NCBI RefSeq assembly: GCF_015500075.1
Contig: NZ_CP045496.1
Span: 1,054,001 to 1,118,000, forward strand
Source of the DNA: Mesorhizobium sp. INR15
Lineage (GTDB): Bacteria > Pseudomonadota > Alphaproteobacteria > Rhizobiales > Rhizobiaceae
DNA: 64,000 bases
Direction of reading: 5' to 3'
Within the stretch, counting starts at the first letter, position 1; the number at the start of each line of letters is the position of its first letter. This document shows positions 1-7,524 of this stretch, in pieces. Below the pieces are notes generated by a model. The model worked only from the letters and a program-made list of their open reading frames with translations, did no database searches and was not told the origin of the DNA. The translations under genes were made by a program, and so were the position numbers.

Positions 1-34
1 CGTCCAAGATTCAATCAAAACTTGGGAGCTCGTG

Positions 35-1126
35 GTGGCCGAAAAAGTAAAAGTGCTGGTGGTTGGCCTGGGCAATATGGGCGCGTCGCATGCCAGCGCC
101 TATCACAGGCTCGACGGTTTCGAGATCGTCGGCATCATGAGCCGCTCGATCAAGAGCAACACGAAGATCCCGGCGGAATTGTCGACCTATCCGCTCTATG
201 AGGATTTCGACAAGGCGCTGAAGGAGACGAAGCCGGACGCCGTCTCCATCAACAGCTGGCCGAACACGCATGCCGAATATGCGCTGAAGGCCATTGATGC
301 CAATTGCCATGTGTTCATGGAAAAGCCGCTGGCCACCAACAACGAGGATGCCGAGAAGGTCGTTGCGGCGGCGCGGGCGAAGAACCGCAAGCTGGTGCTC
401 GGCTATATCCTGCGCGTTCATCCCTCTTGGATCAAATTCATCGAGGTCGGCAAGACGTTGGGCAAGCCGCTGGTCATGCGCCTCAACCTCAACCAGCAGA
501 GCAGCGGCAGCGCCTGGCACTGGCACAAGAACCTGATCGATTCGCTGATCCCGATCGTCGATTGCGGCGTGCATTATGTCGACGTCATGTGCCAGCTGAC
601 GGGCGCCAAGCCGGTGCGCGTGCATGGCATCGGCGCCAAGCTGTGGGCGGAAGCCGACAAGCAGAATTACGGCCATCTCCACGTTACCTTCGATGACGGT
701 TCGGTTGGCTGGTATGAGGCGGGCTGGGGCCCGATGATGAGCGAGACCGCCTATTTCGTGAAGGATGTTGTTGGGCCCAAGGGCGCGGTTTCCATTGTCG
801 CCGGCCAGCAGGCGAGCGCTGCCGCTGACGCCGCCGAAGTTTCGAACTCCGCCGATATCGACCGGCACACCAAGACCGACGCGCTGAAAATCCACTACGC
901 GCAGGTCGATGGCGACAAGAATTTCTCCAAGCCCGACGAGATCGTCAGCATGGAGGACGAGCCGGGTCACCAGGAGCTTTGCGACCGCGAGCAGGCGTTC
1001 TTCCTGCGCGCCATCCGCGAGGATCTCGACCTGACGGAGCAGATGGATGCGGCGGTGAACAGCCTGCGCATCGTGCTGGCCGCCGAACAGAGCATCGAGC
1101 AAGGGCGGACCATCGAACTGGCCTGA
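35..1126 (+). CDS. Gfo/Idh/MocA family NAD(P)-dependent oxidoreductase
   Basis: The product is about 363 aa. The N-terminal Rossmann fold has the nucleotide-binding GLGNMG motif near residues 11-16. The family EKP motif lies near residue 97, and DxGxHxxD (D, H, D near 177, 181, 184) marks the catalytic C-terminal domain. Members oxidise or reduce sugars, inositols or similar polyols in the cytoplasm; the substrate cannot be read from sequence. GTG at 35 is preferred over GTG at 32 because GGGAG at 24-28 is then 6 nt away. The amidase gene follows about 95 bp downstream in the same direction, so the two may be co-transcribed. Confidence 0.88.
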   Translation: MAEKVKVLVVGLGNMGASHASAYHRLDGFEIVGIMSRSIKSNTKIPAELSTYPLYEDFDKALKETKPDAVSINSWPNTHAEYALKAIDANCHVFMEKPLATNNEDAEKVVAAARAKNRKLVLGYILRVHPSWIKFIEVGKTLGKPLVMRLNLNQQSSGSAWHWHKNLIDSLIPIVDCGVHYVDVMCQLTGAKPVRVHGIGAKLWAEADKQNYGHLHVTFDDGSVGWYEAGWGPMMSETAYFVKDVVGPKGAVSIVAGQQASAAADAAEVSNSADIDRHTKTDALKIHYAQVDGDKNFSKPDEIVSMEDEPGHQELCDREQAFFLRAIREDLDLTEQMDAAVNSLRIVLAAEQSIEQGRTIELA

Positions 1127-1220
1127 CGTCATCCGGCGATTGGCGCTGGAGCCAGACACGGGCGCCGCCACGGCAAGGTGCGAGGATGCCGTTGGCGGGA
1201 GCATTGCAAGGGAGAGAGAT

Positions 1221-2663
1221 ATGGCCGCTGTCACTGACAGTCTGTTGCAGACTTATGCCGAGTCCGACGCGCTTGATCTGGCCGGCCTGGTGCGGAGCGG
1301 CCAAGTCACACCAGCAGAACTGGTCGAAGCGGCAATCACGCTGGTCGAGCGGCTCAACCCGGCGCTGAACGCGGTCGTTCATAGGCTCTACGACATGGCG
1401 CGCGCCCAGGCCGGAACTGTCGACAAAGATGCGCCCTTCGCCGGCGTGCCGTTCCTGCTCAAGGAGCTGGCGTCGTCCTGGACCGGGGCGCCGAACACCA
1501 ATTCCTGCGCCTTCCTGAAAGACATCGTCGCCGACTTCGATACCGAGGTGGTCCGCCGCATGAAGGCCGCCGGGCTGGTGCTGATCGGCAAGTCGAACGC
1601 GCCGGAGAATGGCTGGTCGATCACGACGGAGCCAAAACTCTATGGCGCGACGAAGAACCCGTGGAAGGAAGGCATCACGCCGGGCGGCTCAAGCGGCGGT
1701 GCCGCCGCCGCCATCGCCTCGCGCATGGTGCCGATCGCCGAAGCCAGCGATGGCGCCGGCTCGATCCGCATCCCGGCGTCATGCTGCGGCATTGTCGGGC
1801 TGAAGCCGTCGCGTGGCCGCGTCAGCCTCGCGCCGTTCGGCGACTATTGGTATGGCGGCGCCTATTTCCTGTGCTGCTCGCGCACGGTGCGCGACACCGC
1901 GGCCTATCTCGACGCGGTGGCCGGGGCGCTGCCTGGCGATGCCTATACGCCGCCGGTTCCCGATGGCAGCTGGCTCAGTCTCTCGTCGCGTGCGCCGAAG
2001 AAGCTGCGCATCGGCTTTACCGTGACACCGCCGAACGGCACGGTCATCGACGCGGAGGTGAAGGCGGCTGTTCTGGCCACCGTGGCTGCCCTCGAGGGTC
2101 TTGGGCACCATGTCGAGGAGCACGACATGCCGCTCGACGCCAATGCGGTCTGGGCGACCTACACCAACATGACCTGCGTGCAGACGGCAGCGACCTTCGA
2201 TTACCTTGAAACAGTGGTCGGCCGGCCGGTGACGCCAAGGGATGTCGAGGCGGTGACCTGGGCGATCATCGAGCGCGGCCGCTCGACCAGTGGCATCAGG
2301 CATGTCTCGGATGTCGAGCAATTGCGCCAGATCGGCCGCGACATCGTCGGCGATCTCACCGCCTATGATCTGTTCATAACACCGACGCTGACGCAGCTGC
2401 CCAGGCCGCTCGGCTATTACGACATGTCGGAAACCGACATTGACCGCTACAACGCCAAATGGGCGGACTCGGTGTTTGCCTACCCCTTCAACATCTCCGG
2501 ACAGCCGGCGATCTCGCTGCCGCTGGGCTGGTCGAAAGGCGGCGTGCCGATCGGCGTGCAACTGGTCGGCCGCTATGGCGACGAGGCGACGGTGCTGGCC
2601 GCCTCCGCGCAGTTGGAACAGGCGATGCCCTGGAAGGAAAGGCGGCCGCCGATAAGCGCTTAG
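1221..2663 (+). CDS. Amidase signature family hydrolase
   Basis: This 480-aa protein carries the amidase signature core GGSSGG followed by a glycine/serine-rich stretch. The Lys-cisSer-Ser triad can be placed at K81, S157 and S181 (the last in DGAGS-IRIPAS). Length is normal for the family. Such enzymes hydrolyse amides in the cytoplasm; this one could be a general amidase or an acylamidase, and GatA is unlikely because no gatB/gatC neighbours are present. ATG 1221 is chosen because AAGGGAGAGA lies just upstream. An in-frame start at 1140 would add 27 residues without family similarity. Confidence 0.88.
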   Translation: MAAVTDSLLQTYAESDALDLAGLVRSGQVTPAELVEAAITLVERLNPALNAVVHRLYDMARAQAGTVDKDAPFAGVPFLLKELASSWTGAPNTNSCAFLKDIVADFDTEVVRRMKAAGLVLIGKSNAPENGWSITTEPKLYGATKNPWKEGITPGGSSGGAAAAIASRMVPIAEASDGAGSIRIPASCCGIVGLKPSRGRVSLAPFGDYWYGGAYFLCCSRTVRDTAAYLDAVAGALPGDAYTPPVPDGSWLSLSSRAPKKLRIGFTVTPPNGTVIDAEVKAAVLATVAALEGLGHHVEEHDMPLDANAVWATYTNMTCVQTAATFDYLETVVGRPVTPRDVEAVTWAIIERGRSTSGIRHVSDVEQLRQIGRDIVGDLTAYDLFITPTLTQLPRPLGYYDMSETDIDRYNAKWADSVFAYPFNISGQPAISLPLGWSKGGVPIGVQLVGRYGDEATVLAASAQLEQAMPWKERRPPISA

Positions 2664-2720
2664 CTGCCCGGCACGGCAAGGGCCGAGCGGTGAATAGTCC
2701 GGCATCCACGCTCTATCGCA

Positions 2721-2873
2721 CCCCCCTCTGTCCTACCGGACATCCCCCAGTTGGGGGGAGATCGGCTGTCGTGATCGCTGCCGCTGATTTTCAACTTAGC
2801 AAGAAGAGGGGCTGGAGCCGAAGCTGCCAATCTCCCTCCTTGTGGGGGAGATGTCCGGCAGGACAGAGGGGGG
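2721..2873. repeat. Palindromic intergenic repeat (RIME-like)
   Basis: Two inverted arms, about 2721-2762 and 2830-2873, share the core TGTCC-ggcaggACAGAGG and a CCCCCA/GGGGGAG tract. They are separated by about 67 bp between the converging amidase and M24 genes. Elements with this core are common in rhizobial genomes. It could form a large cruciform or RNA hairpin and might end transcription from both sides. The rest of 2664-2913 holds no gene I can support. Confidence 0.6.
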
Positions 2874-2913
2874 CGCCGTGGAGAACAAACTTTGCGGGAA
2901 CGCCCCACCCTCG

Positions 2914-4158
2914 CTATCCGATGACCTCCAGCCGTCGCGGCAGGCGGTTCATGGCGACAGGTCCATCCGGCGTGATCAGGAACTGGTCTTCGAGATTGAA
3001 GCTGGCGAGGCCGTCGATATAGAGCGGGACCTCGAAGGCCAGCACCATGCCGGCTTCGATCACCACTTCGCTGCCGGCCGAGATGAATGGCCATTGTTCG
3101 GAGAATACCGACTGGCCGACGCCGTGACCGAAATGGCCACGGCGGTAGGAAGGCAGGCCTTGCCGCGCCAGGCTCGCGGTTGCGACGCGGTGCACGCTGC
3201 CCAGCGACTTGCCGGGCATGAGCGCGGCCAGTCCGTCGTCGAAGGCGCGTTCGGCGATGGCATGCAGTTCGGCCTGGTCGGCCGACGGCGGTCCGAAGAT
3301 GAAATTGCGCGACATGTCGGAAGCGTAGCCGCCAACGGTGCAGACCATGTCGGCTTTCAGCGGATCGCCAGGCATGGCGATCGCGTCGGCACCCTTGGGC
3401 CAGGCGCCCAGCGTTACGTACTCGGCGGTCGCGACAGGATGGGACAGTCCTGCCGCCGCGCTGGAAACTCCTTGCCGATAAAGCGCGACGAGGTCGGCCT
3501 GACGCATGCCGGCCATGGCATCCACCTGCAGCCGCTCCAGCCCGGCTTCCGACAGGATGATGCCTTGCCGGAGATGTTCGATCTCACGCTGCGACTTGAT
3601 CGACCGCAACCTGTCCAGGACCGGCGCGCCGTCAACCAGCGTCGAGGTCGGCAACTGCGCCTGCATGACGGAAAAATCGGCGGCGGCGATGAAATCCAGA
3701 TCGACGCCGATGGTGGTGCGATCCAGTCCGAGTTCTGCGAGGATTGTTTTTAGCTGATCCAGGGACCGAGCGAGCTCGAACGTCGCGGGCCGTGAAAATT
3801 CCGGTGCGCGGCCTGATGATTTCAGGCCAGCCTCGATGCGTTCAGCAAGCGGTTGCGCAGATGTCGAGGCAGCCAGCGTCGCGGTTTCGATCCAGATTGG
3901 ATGGTCGCGGATGATAGCGCCCGGCATTGCCGCGCGAACCTGTGGTGCGTTGAAATCGCCGACCACGACTCCGATCGGCAAATCGCCTCGGTCGGGGATG
4001 ACGACAAAACCCGCGCCGGCGCGGCGAAACAGGCCGGCCGGTCCGATCCACGCGCCGGTCGCATAATGGAATGCCTCCGGCGCGCATAGCACCAGCGCCT
4101 GTATGCCGGCGCGTTGCATCAGCTGCGTGGCGCGTTCGCGGTCGATATACCCGGTCAT
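2914..4158 (-). CDS. M24 family peptidase-like protein (aminopeptidase P / creatinase fold)
   Basis: The product is 414 aa: an N-terminal creatinase-like domain (about 1-180) followed by the pita-bread domain. Four of the five usual metal ligands are visible: D281 in ASDMSR, H345 in GHGVG, E376 in AFEVPL and E390 in NLEDQ. The position of the first Asp is T274 in MVCTVG, and the loop there is shortened. It may thus be a one-metal or creatinase-type hydrolase rather than a true Xaa-Pro peptidase. ATG 4158 has GGAG 9 nt upstream on the minus strand. It converges on the amidase gene across a palindromic repeat. Confidence 0.75.
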   Translation of the reverse strand: MTGYIDRERATQLMQRAGIQALVLCAPEAFHYATGAWIGPAGLFRRAGAGFVVIPDRGDLPIGVVVGDFNAPQVRAAMPGAIIRDHPIWIETATLAASTSAQPLAERIEAGLKSSGRAPEFSRPATFELARSLDQLKTILAELGLDRTTIGVDLDFIAAADFSVMQAQLPTSTLVDGAPVLDRLRSIKSQREIEHLRQGIILSEAGLERLQVDAMAGMRQADLVALYRQGVSSAAAGLSHPVATAEYVTLGAWPKGADAIAMPGDPLKADMVCTVGGYASDMSRNFIFGPPSADQAELHAIAERAFDDGLAALMPGKSLGSVHRVATASLARQGLPSYRRGHFGHGVGQSVFSEQWPFISAGSEVVIEAGMVLAFEVPLYIDGLASFNLEDQFLITPDGPVAMNRLPRRLEVIG

Positions 4159-4220
4159 TGTCGTCTCCGAATGTCTTGAGGCAGCGGAGCATTCCGGAGG
4201 TCGACAATCAAGCGTCGGTC

Positions 4221-4246
4221 GGGCTGGCCGGCTGGGCTGGCCGGCT
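4221..4246. repeat. Tandem 13-bp duplication
   Basis: GGGCTGGCCGGCT occurs twice head to tail with no mismatch, upstream of the M24 gene. Further right, around 4288-4312, lies a gattccgaaaagcggg motif of a type often seen between rhizobial genes. No function is evident. Confidence 0.6.
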
Positions 4247-4356
4247 TGGTCGCTGAAAAAGTGCTTGAGAAGAATCCTCCAAGCAACATGATTCCGAAAA
4301 GCGGGAATTGATACGAAACGCGGCTTAGAAGTTTCGCCGTGCTGCCCACAGAAATG

Positions 4357-4386
4357 AAAAAGGCCGGAAACGATCCGGCCTTTTTT
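4357..4386. terminator. Bidirectional Rho-independent terminator, original tRNA-Gly 3' flank
   Basis: GGCCGG-aaacgat-CCGGCC is flanked by an A-tract on the left and TTTTTT on the right, so it can work on both strands. Before the element integrated it would have ended tRNA-Gly transcription on the minus strand. The element brought its own diverged copy at 26374-26399. Confidence 0.75.
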
Positions 4387-4391
4387 CACTG

Positions 4392-4461
4392 ATGCTTGAT
4401 TCCCCTGAAGGAAACTGGAGCGGGTGAAGCGATTCGAACGCTCGACCCCAACCTTGGCAAG
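4392..4461. repeat. attL: left attachment site, 3' fragment of tRNA-Gly
   Basis: Bases 4409-4461 are identical to 26425-26477 (53 bp). With two mismatches the match extends to 70 bp (4392-4461 versus 26408-26477). The copy holds the tRNA-Gly 3' end from the encoded CCA through the anticodon loop and then stops. It cannot make a tRNA; it is the displaced original 3' half. Confidence 0.9.
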
Positions 4462-4581
4462 TGTGTGGTCCAACAGTTCCTCGGGTGCCCCGGGGTTTAT
4501 GCAACGCCGGAATTGCTGCGGAAAGCAATAGCTTAAGAGATACCTATGGGTTATAGTGGGATACACCGGTTCACGCAATCG

Positions 4582-4602
4582 GTGCTGCCCCTGTGCTGCC
4601 CC
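4582..4602. other. Candidate integrase arm-type sites, left arm
   Basis: GTGCTGCCCC occurs at 4582-4591 and 4593-4602, 11 bp apart, just before the integrase GTG start. The same pair with the same 11-bp spacing occurs at 26344-26364 inside the right end, and a single copy lies at 4339-4347 outside attL. Paired direct repeats on both sides of a tRNA core are typical of arm-type binding sites of tyrosine integrases. Confidence 0.5.
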
Positions 4603-4612
4603 GGGAATTGCC

Positions 4613-5842
4613 GTGCTGTCCAAAACCAAGCTTACCGATGCTGTCGTCGCCCGCGCCACGCTGCCACCTGGCAGATCGGAAGCTGTGATTTGGGACACCG
4701 AGGTGACCGGCTTCGGCCTGCGGCTCCGTGGCGGCGCCCGTACCTACATCGTTGCATATCGACCGGGTGGACTTGGCCGGGCCGTCAACACCAAGCGCAT
4801 CAGGCTCGGCACTCCAGAAACTATCCGGACCGTGGCAGACGCGCGGAAGCTTGCGTTCGCAGCGTTGGGCAAGGTGGCTGCAGGGGGCGATCCCGCGAAA
4901 GATCGGGCGGAGGAAAAGCGTCGCGACAAGGCGCGAGTGTCGAAGCTGCTCGATCGCTACGAGGCCGACCTGAAGCGGCGCAACTACGTCGCCTGGAAGA
5001 TGGTCCTGAGCGTCCTGCGGAGACGACTGAAAAAACATGCCGAAAAGGACATTGCCCAGCTTAAGGGCACCGATTTTGCCACCATCATTGAGGCCTTGGA
5101 GCGAGCCGGGATGCAGGGTGCTGCGGATGAATTCCGCTCGCGCTGCCGCGCGTTTCTGGCCTTCTGCCAGGTAAAGGCGAAGGTGATCGACAGCAATCCG
5201 CTCTACGGCTACCGCCGGCAACGCGCCACCCGGTCGGACCGCCTGACAAAGAAACGGCACGGGCGAGCTCTTTCAGACGATGAGATCGTTCGGGTATGGA
5301 ACGCCGCGAAGCCCGACACAGTTTTTGGCCGATTCGTTCGCTTCCTCATCCTTACGGGCTGTCGCCGCGGCGAGGGCGCAGGGCTCGAGCGGAAGATGGT
5401 GGACCGGACGGACCCAAAGAAGGCCGTCATCAATCTGCCGGCGACTTTCGTCAAGCAAGGGCGCGGGCACACCATAGGCGTATCGGACCTGTTGGCCGCC
5501 TTGTTCGCAATGTGCCCGGTCGATGCGCGTTCCGATCTGATGTTCCCCTCGGCGCGCACCGGTGGGCCGATGAGCGGTTGGAATAAAATGACGGCAGCCC
5601 TTGTGAAGGTTAGCGGTGTCGACTTCACTTTTCACGATCTTCGCCGGACATTCCGCACCGGTCTAAGCCAGCTTGGAATCGACACGGAGACCGCCGAATT
5701 GTCATTGGGCCATGCTCGGGAGAACCTGATCGAAATCTACGACAGGGACAACGGCGCGGAGCGGGTCCGTTTTGCGTTTGAGGCTTGGTCGGATCACGTC
5801 GACCGTGTGGTGAAGGCGGCACAGATCGGAGCCTTTGGATGA
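4613..5842 (+). CDS. Tyrosine site-specific integrase
   Basis: This 409-aa integrase of the P4/tRNA-targeting type has an N-terminal arm-binding-like segment (about 10-70), a core-binding region (about 110-210) and a catalytic domain. The catalytic residues, numbered from GTG 4613, are R251 in LTGCRRGE, H341 and R344 in FHDLRRT, H367 in LGHA and Y376 in IEIYDR. It would catalyse integration and excision at tRNA-Gly. GTG 4556 would add 19 residues encoded by the GTGCTGCCC repeats, so 4613 is preferred, though its ribosome site (GGGAA) is modest. Its position next to attL is the usual one. Its stop overlaps the next start (ATGA). Confidence 0.93.
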   Translation: MLSKTKLTDAVVARATLPPGRSEAVIWDTEVTGFGLRLRGGARTYIVAYRPGGLGRAVNTKRIRLGTPETIRTVADARKLAFAALGKVAAGGDPAKDRAEEKRRDKARVSKLLDRYEADLKRRNYVAWKMVLSVLRRRLKKHAEKDIAQLKGTDFATIIEALERAGMQGAADEFRSRCRAFLAFCQVKAKVIDSNPLYGYRRQRATRSDRLTKKRHGRALSDDEIVRVWNAAKPDTVFGRFVRFLILTGCRRGEGAGLERKMVDRTDPKKAVINLPATFVKQGRGHTIGVSDLLAALFAMCPVDARSDLMFPSARTGGPMSGWNKMTAALVKVSGVDFTFHDLRRTFRTGLSQLGIDTETAELSLGHARENLIEIYDRDNGAERVRFAFEAWSDHVDRVVKAAQIGAFG

Positions 5843-6282
5843 CCGCGAAGTTGGGCGACATCGTTGGGAAAGGGATATTGAAAGCTCCAGCGCCGAGCGA
5901 TGGGTTCGACATGTTGGTCGCGCTTGCTGCCCGATACGACGTTGAGCCCGCCGAACTATTGGAGCGGCTCTCGGGGTCAGACGTGCTGGCAAAGATATGC
6001 CGTGATGTGCTGGGCCTTCCCGGTTCACAAAAAGGCCCCGGGCGCGAGCCGGACGACGATTTGAACTGGCGCCTATTTCGCTTTGTGATCGAATATCGTC
6101 TCCTACACGGCGCCAGCCTTAATCAGGCAATCCGCGAGTGGGTCGCGATAAACGGGGGTGAGAACGAAAAAGCATCTGCCGAAGGCAATGCCCGTAGGCG
6201 GTTCAAGCGCCAATTCAAACGGTGGGGCTCGATCGCCACCCTTCAGACGCTTTACATGGACCGGCCGCCGGAGGGGACATAA
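5839..6282 (+). CDS. Hypothetical protein, coupled to integrase
   Basis: The 147-aa product starts at ATG 5839, overlapping the integrase stop by 4 bp, which suggests translational coupling. The N-terminal half is rich in leucine and acidic residues. The C-terminal third is basic, with ARRRFKRQFKRWGS near 118-131, so nucleic-acid binding is possible. I do not recognise the family. Its place between integrase and AlpA-like genes fits an accessory or directionality role, but this is inference. Confidence 0.6.
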   Translation: MTAKLGDIVGKGILKAPAPSDGFDMLVALAARYDVEPAELLERLSGSDVLAKICRDVLGLPGSQKGPGREPDDDLNWRLFRFVIEYRLLHGASLNQAIREWVAINGGENEKASAEGNARRRFKRQFKRWGSIATLQTLYMDRPPEGT

Positions 6283-6365
6283 TTCGCGACGGTTTATGTC
6301 CCTGCTACCGGGGGTTCCTCTCGGCTACGGTTGATCAATCAACAGACGATCAACGGACGGCCCCC

Positions 6366-6578
6366 ATGCTATCGCTTCCGCAAAATACCCCCAATCTCGC
6401 CGCGCTGCCGGCGGATGCCCTACTCACCCGAAAGCAGATGTCGGCACTGTCAGGCTTCACAGAGCAAGCCTTCAAAAAATGGGCACGGCTCCGGCGCGGC
6501 CCTAACGTCACGGTTATCGAGGGTCGGCCGCGTTACCGCGTGGCCGACGCGCGCGCCTGGCTTGGGGCAGCCCAATGA
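6366..6578 (+). CDS. AlpA/excisionase-like helix-turn-helix protein
   Basis: This small protein (70 aa) has the layout of MerR-superfamily excisionases/AlpA. LLTRKQMSALSGF gives the first helices, FKKWARLRRGPN the recognition region, and a C-terminal strand pair ends in RYRVADARAWL. In P4-like elements such proteins activate int or act as directionality factors. ATG 6366 follows about 80 bp of non-coding DNA. The stop overlaps the next start (ATGATG). Confidence 0.7.
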   Translation: MLSLPQNTPNLAALPADALLTRKQMSALSGFTEQAFKKWARLRRGPNVTVIEGRPRYRVADARAWLGAAQ

Positions 6579-7180
6579 TGGCCAAGAATGGCGCCCGCAC
6601 CCTGATGCAGCGCGCCCTCACCGACCTCCCGCGAGGGCCTGAAGACATCGTCGAGCTATTTGGCCCGGCCCACGTGCGCGATATCACGATCCAGATCCTG
6701 CAGGGCGTGGGCTGCAAGCTCGACGGCGACACAATGTCTGTGGAACTTCTCATCCAGTACGCTCGGCAAGTCGATGTCGAGCCTCGGCTCAGACAGTGGC
6801 GCAGATCATTCGAACGTCCTCATCGCGGTCGGCCGCCGACGGATCTTTTCGATGCGACAATCTATGCGGCCGCGAGAAACCGGTTTCGACACGTCAAGAA
6901 TGGTGCGGCCGCAGCAGCGGAATGGCTCGGTCTTCCCGCCACGAAGGACCGCGTCGAGAAAGGCGACAAGCTCTTTCGTCGCCTGATGCCCAGGGCGTAT
7001 GCCGGCGTTGGATTGACGCGAGACGTTGCGCTGTTGTCGGCTGCACGCATCATCATCGATATCACCAAAGATCTGGAAGCTCTGGCGGAAAAGATGAGCC
7101 AAGAGCGCGCCGCCGCGTCACGCGCCAAAAGGACCGGTCGGCATGCCGCTTTTTCGGCGCAAATGTCGACGGCAAAGTGA
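6575..7180 (+). CDS. Hypothetical protein of replication region
   Basis: The 201-aa product is mostly helical and basic at its C-terminus (SRAKRTGRHAAF). It has no motif I recognise. It overlaps the AlpA-like gene by 4 bp and is followed 27 bp later by another small HTH gene, so it sits in an operon leading to the primase-helicase. ATG 6575 and ATG 6578 are both possible starts. Confidence 0.55.
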   Translation: MMAKNGARTLMQRALTDLPRGPEDIVELFGPAHVRDITIQILQGVGCKLDGDTMSVELLIQYARQVDVEPRLRQWRRSFERPHRGRPPTDLFDATIYAAARNRFRHVKNGAAAAAEWLGLPATKDRVEKGDKLFRRLMPRAYAGVGLTRDVALLSAARIIIDITKDLEALAEKMSQERAAASRAKRTGRHAAFSAQMSTAK

Positions 7181-7207
7181 TCGCCCCATCAACGGAAGGC
7201 GACCAAC

Positions 7208-7468
7208 ATGCAGACCAAACAAATCGAATACGTGCCGTGGCGCGACCGCGCCTTTGTGTCGATCCCCGAAGCAGCCGAGATAGTCGCCCGATCGCCAGAC
7301 TGGGTGCGTAACCGGTTAGGTGAAGGACGGCTTCACGGCTGCCGGGTAACACCCGGCGGCCCTCTCGTCGTGACAGTGCGAAGTCTGGCCGAACTCGTCG
7401 ATGGCGTCTTGCTGTCGGCACCTCCGACGCGGCCGACGCGGCTCTACCTGGCAATCGACAACACCTGA
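7208..7468 (+). CDS. Small DNA-binding protein, HTH_17-like
   Basis: The product is 86 aa. VSIPEAAEIVARSPDWVRNRL (about 17-37) reads as a helix-turn-helix of the excisionase/MerR-like type, followed by a short wing-like segment. A good ribosome site (GGAAGG) precedes ATG 7208. It may regulate the downstream primase-helicase or act at the origin-like repeats; the target is unknown. Confidence 0.6.
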   Translation: MQTKQIEYVPWRDRAFVSIPEAAEIVARSPDWVRNRLGEGRLHGCRVTPGGPLVVTVRSLAELVDGVLLSAPPTRPTRLYLAIDNT

Positions 7469-7524
7469 AAAGCAATGGCCCGTGGCTCTTGCAGGAGCTC
7501 ACGGGCCGGGAAGGTATCAGCGAC

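Noticed and set aside
11..1234. Long minus-strand frame opposite the Gfo/Idh/MocA gene
   Set aside because: It is an antisense shadow of a clearly conserved gene in GC-rich DNA. The same holds for the long frames opposite the DMT/DUF72, kinase, LeuB and Asd genes.
4418..4461. Second tRNA-Gly gene at the left element end
   Set aside because: Only the 3' half to the anticodon loop is present; the D-arm and 5' acceptor strand are missing, so it is an att fragment.
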